From positions 1 through 64,000 of the forward strand of contig NZ_VFAH01000028.1 in the NCBI RefSeq assembly GCF_008929045.1: a stretch of 64,000 bases of DNA, in the 5' to 3' direction. The notes below the pieces were generated by a model. That model did not search any database and was not told where the DNA came from. It saw nothing but the letters and a program-made list of their open reading frames with translations. A program made the translations under genes and the position numbers. The stretch is from Noviherbaspirillum aerium (GTDB taxonomy: Bacteria > Pseudomonadota > Gammaproteobacteria > Burkholderiales > Burkholderiaceae_D). Shown here one piece after another: positions 38,015-46,388 of the stretch. Numbering within the stretch: position 1 is the first letter of the stretch; each line of letters begins with the position of its first letter.

Positions 38015-38220
38015 CTCGTTTCTCTTGCTGCCAGTGGAAGAGGCTGGCAATCAAGCGACGCATCAGATATCGAGGATGCATGAGTGCGCCGTCATTATTG
38101 CCGCAAGGAAACAATACCATGAGAAGACATGCTGCAAGATAAAAAACAGTTATTGGAATTGAAGAGACTTGCAAGAATTGCATCCAATTGTGGCAATACG
38201 TCCACAGGGATTGTTATTTG

Positions 38221-39624
38221 CTAACGCGGAATCCAGCGGAAAAGAAAGCGGGTTTTTACCATGGCCCAGCATGTCAGCAGCATGCCGGCGTGGATGGCGG
38301 TGTTGATCCAGACATTCTGCATGCCCGGCAACGGCGTATTGGAGATCAGAAGGATCAGATAGATGTGCACGAAGAAAACGTACATCGATTCCTGCCCGAA
38401 CGGAATGAACAGCCATCCTAGCCAACGTTTGATCGGTCTCCAGGCGGCGGTCAGCAGTGCGAACACGCTGATCAGCAATACCAGGTTGTTCAGCAGGCGG
38501 CCCGGACCGAGATTGTATTTGAGGAAAAAGGCCTGATACCAGCGCATAAAGATATCCGGCGGGATGAAGGATGCAACCGCCCAGTCCGGCAGGGTATCAA
38601 GCGGATGGTTCAGCGAAAAGGCTGCGAACAGGATGGACAGGACGACGCAGGTCGCCAGCAGCGCTTGTCCGGCACCTGTGCGGAAAAACTGCAGGATGCG
38701 TTGCTTGTGATAGCCGGCGACGATGCCATGCACGAAGATCAGCTGCCATGCCAGCAGTGGAAACGCATATTCGAACTGCGCGCCGGTGACGGGCAGCGCG
38801 GCGGTCCCGGGCTCAGATTCCAGTGCAAGGTAATTGATCAGATAGACCGCCCAGCTGAGGACAAGCAAGGAGCCGGTCCTGCCACGATGGATAGCGGAAA
38901 AAATCAGCGGGGTGAGCAGGAACAGCACCACGTAGAGTCCGACGACCTGAAACTGGTCAGGCACGGCTTTCAGCAGCAGGACCTCGAAGAACGTCAGCGC
39001 GCTGTTTTCGACCGGAGGGTAAAGTTCATGACGATGGCCGCTGACCGGGTCGATGAAGCTTGTCAGGGCAGAGGTATCAAGTCCGGGGACCAGCCGCAGC
39101 AGTGCAACTGATCCGGCCACGATGATAGCAAGCTTGTAGAGTGTCCACGCCCTTTGAAACAGCTTGATGCTGCAGGGTCCAAGTCCTTCGCTCTTGAGCT
39201 TCTTGCCATAGACGGCGCCGGTGACGACGCCGGCGAGAATGATGAAGGTTTCCGCGGACGATACAACGCCGATGCGCTCCCATGCAACGAGGGCGAACCA
39301 GGATTGATAGCGGAAATGCGTCGTAAACAGGAGTACAAAAACAAGGCCGCGCATGAAGTCGATGCGCAGATCGCGCGTTGCGCCAGTTTCGATGTAACGC
39401 CAGGAATCATGAATGGAATGAAGCGGCAAGGCGGCGGCGTTTGCACTCAAGAAATTTCCCCTGGTTTTTTCTGGTTCAAGTATGACATTGCCATGACTGG
39501 CATCTGCATTAACAAGACCATGTCCAGGGAAAATGATTCCTGCCGGTGAGCCCAGTGGCTGATTCGCCTTAGCTTTCCTCTCCTGGCGCGGCACGTGCGG
39601 GATGAATTGAGACCGGGGATTCAA
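38221..39624 (-). CDS. OpgC-type membrane acyltransferase
   Basis: A 467-residue polytopic protein with about ten hydrophobic segments after a soluble N-terminus of about 85 residues. RDLRIDFMRGLVFVLLFTTH is the typical first helix of OpgC proteins, and the C-terminal FIPFGQESMYVFFVHIYLIL stretch fits the same family. OpgC succinylates osmoregulated periplasmic glucans in relatives; here the acceptor may instead be the polymer made by the locus. No opgG/opgH genes are present. The N-terminal extension is unusual; a later alternative start is possible but no ATG lies near the first helix except residue 90. It is the last gene of the putative polysaccharide region. Confidence 0.82.
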   Translation of the reverse strand: MNPRSQFIPHVPRQERKAKANQPLGSPAGIIFPGHGLVNADASHGNVILEPEKTRGNFLSANAAALPLHSIHDSWRYIETGATRDLRIDFMRGLVFVLLFTTHFRYQSWFALVAWERIGVVSSAETFIILAGVVTGAVYGKKLKSEGLGPCSIKLFQRAWTLYKLAIIVAGSVALLRLVPGLDTSALTSFIDPVSGHRHELYPPVENSALTFFEVLLLKAVPDQFQVVGLYVVLFLLTPLIFSAIHRGRTGSLLVLSWAVYLINYLALESEPGTAALPVTGAQFEYAFPLLAWQLIFVHGIVAGYHKQRILQFFRTGAGQALLATCVVLSILFAAFSLNHPLDTLPDWAVASFIPPDIFMRWYQAFFLKYNLGPGRLLNNLVLLISVFALLTAAWRPIKRWLGWLFIPFGQESMYVFFVHIYLILLISNTPLPGMQNVWINTAIHAGMLLTCWAMVKTRFLFRWIPR

Positions 39625-40376
39625 AACAAGTGTGCCGTGGATTTCCGCCAGGGAATCGCTGCTCCAGCTGCTACGAAGGCGGATGTCGAACGCTGGTAAT
39701 CATGCCGGTCAGTAGGTTGATGGCAGTCTGATGGCAGTCGCCTGACGGGCGGAATGGTCTTCCGCATTCGGCCTGTTATCTCTGCAGATCCAAGAGTGGG
39801 AACGTCCGCTCGGAAAACTGGTAACCGTGCAGGTTTTGGTGGAAGGGCGGACGCCGTTCGTTATTATCTGAGTGGAGACTGTGATGCAGTCATCCTTTTC
39901 ACTTACCGAAACTTCCAGCACACGATTGGAAGACAAAGGTATTTGCTGGTTAAGCATAAATTTTTCCGGTTTGTTGATGCGATAGGAAATTGCTGTTCGA
40001 CATGTATCGGTGGGAGCGGAAGGCGTTGAACTCTGACCCTGCCGGTGCAGACTCCGGAATTACGGCCCGGAGCGACTTGGCCGATATTCGCCTTCCTGCT
40101 GACGGGGATAAAGATAGATTTCGCCGGTCAGATCGTATTTGACGTTTCGCAAATTGCCATCGGTGATTCCGGATGAACTTTTCGATGGGTACGAAGGTGA
40201 TACCGATCTCACGTCACTTCATGCAGGATGAGCCTGGGTGAGCCTGTTAAATCCCTCGACTGGCAAGGCCGAGGTGGCAGATCAGGAATCCATAGCGAGG
40301 CTATGGCCCCCAAGATGCTGGACCGCACGACTGCGGCGCTGCGCATCATGCTGTCTGGCGCACAGTGTGAACAAGC
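39625..40376. other. Intergenic stretch of about 750 bases, no convincing gene
   Basis: Frames of up to about 90 codons occur on both strands but none carries a family signature. The best, 39709-39957 on the minus strand, reads as a soluble protein with two cysteines and may be real at low probability. No repeat matching the dispersed palindromes was found here. Confidence 0.35.
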
Positions 40377-41480
40377 TTACCTGAGGCTTTCCAATGCGCC
40401 TGCCAGCTCAGGATGAAGGAATACAAATCCTTCGCGTTGCAGCCGGCGCGGAACGACTCGTTGGCCTTCCAGCAGCAAGTCGGCTTGCTTACCCAAGACG
40501 AGCCGCAGAGGCCATCCCGGTGTCGGGAAAAAGCTAGGGCGTTTCCAGATGCGTGCCGCAGTCTTACTGAACGTCTGTTGGGTGACGCACTCCGGAGCAG
40601 TGAAATTGGTGACTCCATAAGTGTGCGGCGTAACCTGTACGTTTGCGTCCTGTTCCCGTCTTGCCTGTGTCCAGACATGAGCAATCCCGCGCAGGACATC
40701 TTCCACATGGATCCACGATAGCCATTGCCGGCCGCTTGCCAGCTTGCCGCCGACACCAAGCAAAATCGGCAGCATCATCATCGGCAGTGCTCCCTGCGTG
40801 CCGAGCACCAGGCCGAAACGCATGCATTCCACCCTGACGCCATGCTCGATGGCACCGCTCGCCGCCGCCTCCCATTGCCTGCACAAGTCAGACATGAACA
40901 TGGGTTGCGGTGGTGCCGTTTCATCCAGCATGGTCTGGTCGCCGATCTTTTGGATGCCATAGTAGCCAATCGCCGACGCCGACAACAGAAGTGATGGCTT
41001 GCATGTCGCACGTGCGATCCAGTCCACGACGCTTTGCGTCAACCCGACGCGGCTTTGCAGCAACACCTTCTTGCGCTTGCTGCTCCACCGCGGGCCGAGG
41101 ATGCGGGCGCCGGCAAGGTTGATGATGACGTCGATATGAAAGGACGCGGCGAGATCGTTCATGGATTCAATACACCGCACTTTGCCGTCGAAGAGCCTTG
41201 CGGCCTCTTTCTGACGCCGTGTCAGGGCAACGACAGTATGTCCATCCCTGATCAGCGCGCGAACCAGTTGCTGTCCGATGAAGCCGGTCGCTCCGGTGAC
41301 CAGCACTGTTTGCGTGGAGTTGCAGAAGGAAATTGGCGAGGCACTGTCGGTGTTTGAAGCGGACCGCCCCAGACGAAATGCGGCCATGGCATCCCGCATC
41401 TCGTGTTGATAACTGGTGTCGAATGCGCCAAGGCATTCCTGCGCGACCATAAGCGGCAATGCCAGAACATGCGTATTCAT
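40377..41480 (-). CDS. TIGR01777-type NAD-dependent epimerase/dehydratase
   Basis: A 367-residue SDR-extended protein. It has an unusual leader of about 55 residues before the Rossmann motif VLVTGATGFIGQQLVRAL. Then come INLAGARI, RWSSKRKKVLLQSRVGLT, SASAIGYYG and a C-terminal DUF1731 segment (VLGKQADLLLEGQRVVPRRL). These features define the YfcH/TIGR01777 subfamily, whose substrate is unknown. Third gene of a minus-strand group after GbsR and a DCC-family protein, 121 bases downstream of the latter. The ATG at 41480 is the most likely start; the frame continues upstream. Confidence 0.88.
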   Translation of the reverse strand: MNTHVLALPLMVAQECLGAFDTSYQHEMRDAMAAFRLGRSASNTDSASPISFCNSTQTVLVTGATGFIGQQLVRALIRDGHTVVALTRRQKEAARLFDGKVRCIESMNDLAASFHIDVIINLAGARILGPRWSSKRKKVLLQSRVGLTQSVVDWIARATCKPSLLLSASAIGYYGIQKIGDQTMLDETAPPQPMFMSDLCRQWEAAASGAIEHGVRVECMRFGLVLGTQGALPMMMLPILLGVGGKLASGRQWLSWIHVEDVLRGIAHVWTQARREQDANVQVTPHTYGVTNFTAPECVTQQTFSKTAARIWKRPSFFPTPGWPLRLVLGKQADLLLEGQRVVPRRLQREGFVFLHPELAGALESLR

Positions 41481-41601
41481 TGCGTGATCTCCTCGGCTGA
41501 ATTTTTGACGGCTGATGTATTCCGGGTGAAGCAGGGAAAAGGTCTTGTCGTTCCGGTGCAAGCAGAAGAGTGGCGGCACCATGACGATCAGTGTGATGCT
41601 G

Positions 41602-42054
41602 TCAATCCATACATGATTCGGAAGAAAAGGGTTGCTTCATGAACGGGTTGCCGATACTGCAGGCATCGTCATTGCATTGCACTGGCAAACGATAGCCAAG
41701 GCGTTCGGAAATCTGGTAGCGGTGCTGCGCGAACCAGCGATAGAGGCGTGCAAGGCTCGGGCGGAGCATGTTTCTCCGCAGAGGCCATACCAACCGTCCG
41801 CGGCCGACCAGCGTATAGGCCGCCAGCATGCTGTCAATGCCGACCAGGAGCCTGCCGTCGCGCGTCCTGCTGTGCAGCTCGCGGTTAAGCGCAGGCAGGT
41901 CCACGCCCAATGGCAAGGGATCGAAGTCGGGATGCGCTATGTCGATGAATGCAAGGCGGCCGGCGCCGTTCCAATCCTTCAAGCGGCGCATTTCCCGTGC
42001 GCAGAACGGGCAATGCCCGTCGAAATACAAGGTCAGGTCCGGCAACGGCCTCAT
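41602..42054 (-). CDS. DCC-family thiol-disulfide oxidoreductase-like protein (DUF393)
   Basis: A 150-residue protein. The N-terminal YFDGHCPFCAREM motif, a C-x-x-C preceded by DG-x-C, defines the DCC family, thioredoxin-like proteins of uncertain redox role. A central RDGRLLVGIDSMLAAY stretch and a Trp-rich helix follow. The ATG overlaps the TGA of the upstream GbsR gene, so the two are coupled. A redox or membrane-stress function controlled by that regulator is a guess. Confidence 0.88.
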   Translation of the reverse strand: MRPLPDLTLYFDGHCPFCAREMRRLKDWNGAGRLAFIDIAHPDFDPLPLGVDLPALNRELHSRTRDGRLLVGIDSMLAAYTLVGRGRLVWPLRRNMLRPSLARLYRWFAQHRYQISERLGYRLPVQCNDDACSIGNPFMKQPFSSESCMD

Positions 42055-42593
42055 GACGGCTCCTTGTCATTCGCAGGAAGCAGGCGGGCTACCTTGCCGC
42101 CCATCTGCAGAAAGCGCTGCAGCGTTTGCGGCGACAGGCGCTGGTAGTCGCTATAGGTGGCGCTCAGCATCTCGAGGAAATCCAGCACCGTCTGCATGCG
42201 CTCGAGGACGGACGCATCGAGTTCCGAATCCTGCGTACCTTCGATTGCGCATTCGCGCAGAACCGTCAGCGTCGGATCAATTTCACGGCGCTTACGCTCT
42301 TCGATGATCACCCGGAAAATTTCCCAGACATCCTGAAGGGCGATGAAATGGTCGCGCCGATCACCAAGAACGTGAGTAATCCGGACCAACTTCCAGCTCT
42401 GCAGTTCTTTGAGGCTATTGCTCACATTGGAGCGCGCCACTCCCAGAGTCTCGACAATGTCATCCGCAGTCAGAGGCTGTTGCGAGAGATACAAAAGAGC
42501 ATGGATCTGCGCAACCGTACGGTTGACCCCCCAGCGAGTACCCATTTCCCCCCAATGCAGGACGAACTTCTGTGCAGTGGCGCTGAGCTTCAT
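42051..42593 (-). CDS. GbsR/MarR-family transcriptional regulator
   Basis: A 180-residue winged-helix protein. The family opening HWGEMGTRWGVNRTVAQIHALL is followed by the HTH (LTADDIVETLGVARSNVSNSLKEL) and the wing (VLGDRRDHF), then a helical dimerisation part. It heads a minus-strand unit with DCC and epimerase genes. A perfect 30-bp palindrome lies immediately before its start and overlaps the AAAGG ribosome-binding site, so autorepression is very likely. The inducer is unknown; relatives respond to choline or other small molecules. Confidence 0.92.
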   Translation of the reverse strand: MKLSATAQKFVLHWGEMGTRWGVNRTVAQIHALLYLSQQPLTADDIVETLGVARSNVSNSLKELQSWKLVRITHVLGDRRDHFIALQDVWEIFRVIIEERKRREIDPTLTVLRECAIEGTQDSELDASVLERMQTVLDFLEMLSATYSDYQRLSPQTLQRFLQMGGKVARLLPANDKEPS

Positions 42594-42600
42594 GAGATTC

Positions 42601-42630
42601 CTTTAATTTCTGTATTTACAGAAATTAAAG
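42601..42630 (-). promoter_or_regulatory. Perfect palindromic operator of the GbsR unit
   Basis: CTTTAATTTCTGTA, two-base spacer TT, TACAGAAATTAAAG: a 30-bp palindrome with 14-base perfect arms, ending seven bases upstream of the regulator's ATG. It overlaps the Shine-Dalgarno sequence. In RNA the same sequence would fold into a hairpin hiding the ribosome-binding site, so control could be at DNA or RNA level. Confidence 0.8.
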
Positions 42631-42837
42631 TCCATACAGAAGAAAAAGTCAACAGACTTGTGTTTTTGTCAAATCCCAGTGGGATTCGTAACGACTTTTC
42701 TACCACTTCCCGATGAGGTTTATGTCGCGCGCTATCGGCATTTGGAAAAAGATCGATGTGGATCAGCGTAAGATGCTGCCGCCTAGGAACGCGGATACGA
42801 TCCGCAGTTTTCGATCACTCCGCTTGGCTTTTTATGT

Positions 42838-43335
42838 TCACCCAGCCGAAGCCTGACGCCATCCCCGTTGCCGCATCAGTGGATGCACCATTAACTCCGG
42901 CGCGCCAGACTGGTTGCACCATAGCAAAGCTTGCTGGTCGAATTCGGTCAAGAGTGCCTCTGCCTGCGCGCCACTGATATTCAAGACAAGAAAAGCTTCG
43001 TCTGACGGATCGCTATTGACGTCGCTTCTGCGCTCAGCCGGAAGCGCTGCGAGTTTGAGCTTCTTGATGGCCGCGGACAGCGCCATGTGACGAGCTTTGT
43101 TTTTCGTTGCCGGAAGCTTTTGTCCCGCAGGGTTATAAGCCGTTACTATGGCCGCAGTCGCGGCGTTATGCGCCTTAAGCAATTGTGTCAGTTCATAGTT
43201 GCGTGTGCCGGCTTGCAAATTCAGCCGACGCGGTGAATGCACGGTAAACAATGCTGCACGGCAAGCAGCGCGTTGCTGCGCCGACAATTCGGCACGGTCG
43301 ATAGAATGTGTGTTGGAGGCCTTCATGAGGGTCAT
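42838..43335 (-). CDS. DUF3293-type protein
   Basis: About 165 residues from the ATG at 43335. AAIVTAYNPAGQKLP, a middle basic helix with NKARHMALSAAIKKL and the SDPSDEAFLVLNISGAQAEAL stretch, then QQALLWCNQSGAPELMVHPL, follow the pattern of DUF3293, a small protein family of unknown function. Starts at 43326, 43335 and 43383 are all possible. A LexA-type box lies at 43386-43405, directly upstream, suggesting DNA-damage induction. Divergent from the EthD-like gene at 43499. Confidence 0.7.
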   Translation of the reverse strand: MTLMKASNTHSIDRAELSAQQRAACRAALFTVHSPRRLNLQAGTRNYELTQLLKAHNAATAAIVTAYNPAGQKLPATKNKARHMALSAAIKKLKLAALPAERRSDVNSDPSDEAFLVLNISGAQAEALLTEFDQQALLWCNQSGAPELMVHPLMRQRGWRQASAG

Positions 43336-43385
43336 CAGACAAGGTGGGCAAGCGTGACGGCGAGGAATGATCGCATCATCCATTG

Positions 43386-43405
43386 TACTGTACAAGCATA
43401 CAGTA
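43386..43405. promoter_or_regulatory. LexA-type SOS box
   Basis: TACTGTACAAGCATACAGTA matches the CTGT-N8-ACAG consensus exactly, and its seven-base arms TACTGTA/TACAGTA are perfect complements. It lies between the divergent DUF3293 gene (start about 50 bases away, minus strand) and the EthD gene (start about 95 bases away). No lexA or recA is in the window. Confidence 0.7.
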
Positions 43406-43498
43406 TTCAGCCGTAGTGGTGCAGGCAAAATTCTTGCGCAAGGTTTATTCATGATGCATGATTGCCAATTCTTTTCACAATACCTGCATGGAGCGGCC

Positions 43499-43813
43499 AT
43501 GATTAAAGTCAGCGTAATGTATCCCTATACCTCCGGTGCTCGATTCGACCACGAGTATTACCGCGATAAGCACATGCCGATGGTTAAGCGGCTGATGGGC
43601 GATAGCTGCCTGAACTACACGGTGGACAAAGGTCTTTCGGGCGGAGCGCCGGATAGCCCTGCACCGTATGTGGCAATGTGCCATATCTTCAGCGAGTCGC
43701 TGGAAGCGTTCCAGACAGGCTTCGGCCCGCATGCCAAGGAAATCCTCGCTGACATCGCCAACTACACCGACATCACGCCAGTTCGTCAGATCAGTGAAGT
43801 CGTTGTCGGTTGA
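43499..43813 (+). CDS. EthD-family protein
   Basis: A 104-residue alpha+beta-barrel-type protein. MIKVSVMYPYTSGARFDHEY, the DKHMPMVKRLMG stretch and the C-terminal YTDITPVRQISEV segment match EthD-domain proteins, which are small dimeric ferredoxin-like folds found near degradation pathways. Activity unknown. The frame opens at 43367, but the family starts at the ATG at 43499. Divergent from the DUF3293 gene. Confidence 0.9.
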   Translation: MIKVSVMYPYTSGARFDHEYYRDKHMPMVKRLMGDSCLNYTVDKGLSGGAPDSPAPYVAMCHIFSESLEAFQTGFGPHAKEILADIANYTDITPVRQISEVVVG

Positions 43814-44296
43814 AGCGCGGCCTTCCGAAGCCATGCCGCTAGGCGCATTCTGCAGGCTTATCTTTCTGATAGAGAGTGATATGCCAGGCGCTTTAGCGAT
43901 GCCGAACGCAAAATGCGCGTTTGCATGAGTGCTAGGTATCCGGTTTTCACCGCAAAAGCCCGAACCAAGCCTTAGGGCCTGTTCACACTGGATTCGGAGG
44001 ATACGAACCTTCCAGACAGGCGCAATAGGTGTCGCATGGCGGCGTTACAAGGGGACGCCGAGTCCTCCTTGCCGTAGCACCAGTGGACACGCGTGTAGTC
44101 AGGCCCCTTGCTTCCGGCAAGCTTAAGCTGATTCTTAACAAATGCGATCAAGCTTGATAACGAATCAGACAATGACTGCGATCAGTGTCGCATTGCGATA
44201 ACTCGAGTCGCAGCAAGAGCCTCATAAAATTCTCTGTTTGGTGCATGAACCATTTGAGCTGGACAACACCTAACGGCTCTCATAGAGGCGTGGACC
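43814..44296. other. Intergenic region with a palindromic element
   Basis: About 480 bases. It holds the inverted-repeat element at 43975-44106 (listed separately). Short frames across it appear to be translations of that element. Confidence 0.45.
43975..44106. repeat. Imperfect palindromic element (single copy seen)
   Basis: Nested complementary blocks: GGGCCTG (43975) with CAGGCCC (44100), CACTGG (about 43986) with CCAGTG (about 44079), and GGAGGA with TCCTCC further in. The layout is that of a small non-coding element of about 130 bp. No second copy was recognised in the window. Confidence 0.5.
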
Positions 44297-44989
44297 ATGG
44301 AATTCAGCAAATCCGACATTAAGAAATTAACATCAGCATTAGACATCCAGCGATATCGACGCACCCGGCAGCGTAAATTCCCGCAAACCGAATATGTAAC
44401 CCTCGTTGACAAATTCTTCGCCAACAAACCCGTCACACTGACGGAAATGAATGAGATTTGCGCAACTGAAGCTACCCGTTGGGCTTATATTCAATCTCTT
44501 CTGCAAATCTTCCCTGCACATGCTGCGTTGGCACTCGAAGGCTCCTGGAACGGTGAAACCATCGCCAACGGGATGATGCTTGCGCATGCGTTCACCAAGG
44601 CGACCGTCTTTTTACCGATCGATGATTTCATTTATGGATTCGCCAACATAATGCGCCATGCGGACGAAGGCGGCGTCTCGTTTTTGGAAGTGGCACAGTC
44701 AGCGGTAAAGGCGAAGGACCTTGACGACAAGTGTTATGAAATTTTCACCGGATGGATCGGCGATGCTATCGGCTCCAGGGAAGGCACCCTGGATCTGGCC
44801 ATGCATACCGCCGGCGAAAGATTTTTCGCGCTAGGCACCGCACTGGGCGAACGTGTCACAACAAGCAATGCGGCCAGAGACGATGCTGCGTGCATCGATT
44901 TCGTTAAGGAGTTACTGCTCGGCGATCGAGATATTCAGCTAACGCGGAAGAAGAACCGCGACATATCCGGTGCCGGTATTAGCGTTTAA
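44297..44989 (+). CDS. Protein of unknown function
   Basis: A 230-residue soluble protein, predicted mainly helical. A basic start (IQRYRRTRQRKFPQ) precedes a central part with few charges (ANGMMLAHAFTKATVFLPID) and a C-terminal acidic-then-basic end. I recognise no family. ATG at 44297 has no strong ribosome-binding site. It stands alone between the palindromic element and the zinc-ribbon-like gene on the other strand. Confidence 0.6.
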   Translation: MEFSKSDIKKLTSALDIQRYRRTRQRKFPQTEYVTLVDKFFANKPVTLTEMNEICATEATRWAYIQSLLQIFPAHAALALEGSWNGETIANGMMLAHAFTKATVFLPIDDFIYGFANIMRHADEGGVSFLEVAQSAVKAKDLDDKCYEIFTGWIGDAIGSREGTLDLAMHTAGERFFALGTALGERVTTSNAARDDAACIDFVKELLLGDRDIQLTRKKNRDISGAGISV

Positions 44990-45186
44990 TACATCAGTGT
45001 GCAAGGTGTGACTGCTTGCCCACTGACGCAGCGCGTTATGTGATTGCGTCCACTCCATGCAAGTCAGTGGAAAAATTAGCAGAAACACCCGAAAGCCAAT
45101 TCGGCATGCACGCTTGAAAGAACCTGGTGATACGCCGACCAGCAATGATGCGAATACGGAGCGCGTAGAAGCTTATCAGGCATAGC

Positions 45187-45450
45187 CTAGCGCAAGCTGG
45201 GTGATTTGCCGACCTTGTCCGCGCCTTTCCGGGGCGGAGAAAAATCTTCCGTATGCCAGTGTTCAAAAGCTTTCGGCAACGGGCGCGCAGAGTAAACGAG
45301 GGCAGGATTGGCTGAAACAGCGGTTCGGCAATACGGGCATGTAATCATCCCTGCGCATATGGCCTCACGCGCGAAACACCGGCTGTAATGTTCAAGTTCA
45401 TAAAGCCTGCGACACAGGGGATTACTGCATTTTTCCAGATGAACTGACAT
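45187..45450 (-). CDS. Small Cys-rich, zinc-ribbon-like protein
   Basis: An 87-residue protein with cysteines in CSNPLCRR, then two single cysteines, then CPYC near residue 38. The four-cysteine pattern C-x4-C ... C-x2-C suggests zinc binding. The C-terminal half is Pro-rich and basic. Function unknown. It starts at ATG 45450 and is monocistronic. Confidence 0.55.
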   Translation of the reverse strand: MSVHLEKCSNPLCRRLYELEHYSRCFAREAICAGMITCPYCRTAVSANPALVYSARPLPKAFEHWHTEDFSPPRKGADKVGKSPSLR

Positions 45451-45714
45451 GGCTGTCTCCGCTTTTAGTTTTTGTCAGCGTGGTCACGATGAAGTGCATT
45501 GTGTAGCTTAGCTGATCTTTGTGTAAGAGCAAGGATTCTTTGAAAGAATGTCATGTCAATGAATTCCTGCTTGATCTAGTGCGATGGGAGGTATATCAGT
45601 CTGGTCTCCCGCCATGGGATTTATTGCACTGCCATATGACTTTTCATCGCGCTTCGTGCACAATCGCGGGGCAGTATAAAAATCCAATAAAGAGCATAGG
45701 CAGGAGACACATAA

Positions 45715-45748
45715 AAGCCCGCAGCATGACATTGCTGCGGGCTTTTAC
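45715..45748. terminator. Terminator hairpin, symmetric
   Basis: AAAAGCCCGCAGCA, loop TGACAT, TGCTGCGGGCTTTT. The perfect 14-base stem has A and T tails, so it can act on both strands. It lies in a region with no gene immediately upstream on the plus strand. Confidence 0.8.
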
Positions 45749-45864
45749 CTTCACGGCTTGTTATAAGATTTTGAAATATCTGTCATTCGCATTCGAAAGA
45801 AGACGGCAGTGTTAATGCCCGGTAAGATGTCCTCGTCTCCTCCAACTCTCCTTGAATTGGATTC

Positions 45865-45896
45865 GCCCGCACTCTGCAAGGATTGCGGGCTTTTTT
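45865..45896 (+). terminator. Second terminator hairpin
   Basis: GCCCGCA, loop of about 12 bases, TGCGGGC followed by TTTTTTC. It acts on the plus strand. No annotated gene precedes it, which points to an unrecognised transcript between it and the previous hairpin. Confidence 0.65.
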
Positions 45897-45998
45897 CTTT
45901 AAGCCGCAGCAGGTGACCGGCGGTTGGCAACCTCTGCAAACATTGAGTTTTTGATCCTCTTGCCAGACTGGGCGCAATGGCGCGCCAAAGGATAGAAA

Positions 45999-46388
45999 TT
46001 GATCATTGAACATTGTGACAAGATCGATATCGCACGGATTCTGATTGAACGCATTGACGGCGTGGTCATGCGCGCGCGCGTCAGCACATTGGCCCTGGCG
46101 AATGCCGTACTTGAACGCTGGGCGAATGATGCACCCGAAAAAGGTGAAGGTCAGTGTCAAATTCAAATCATCTTTGAGGATGGTTTTCAGTATCAAAGCC
46201 GCATCGGCCTGAAGCGTTCCCAGAAACGAATTTCCCTAGCGCGGCATCTGCGTCAACAGCTTTCAGCAATGGCAACGCCCCAGTCCGGCCGCCGCAAGAA
46301 AAAGATTGACAGCGAAGCAGCCGTTTGCCTGGTGCAGCCAGGACCGGCTTTTAGCGTGGAAGCCATGTTGGCCAGGTATGACATCTAG
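45999..46388 (+). CDS. Protein of unknown function coupled to an Hfq-like gene
   Basis: A 129-residue protein starting at TTG, with AAAGGA six bases upstream. An alpha/beta pattern up to residue 70 is followed by a strongly basic stretch (SGRRKKKIDSE), which would suit nucleic-acid contact. No family recognised. The stop overlaps the start of the divergent Hfq gene by 11 bases, so the two proteins are made together and may act together on RNA; that role is inferred from context. Confidence 0.6.
   Translation: MIIEHCDKIDIARILIERIDGVVMRARVSTLALANAVLERWANDAPEKGEGQCQIQIIFEDGFQYQSRIGLKRSQKRISLARHLRQQLSAMATPQSGRRKKKIDSEAAVCLVQPGPAFSVEAMLARYDI

Larger units (their letters stand above)
45451..45998. 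other. Intergenic region bearing two hairpin terminators
   Basis: About 550 bases without a convincing gene. A frame at 45519-45815 spans a terminator and is rejected. Two terminator hairpins with similar GCCCGCA stems lie 150 bases apart; the interval between them could encode a small RNA. Confidence 0.4.

Noticed and set aside
45519-45815. A 98-codon frame
   Set aside because: It spans a strong symmetric terminator hairpin and has no start signal or domain.
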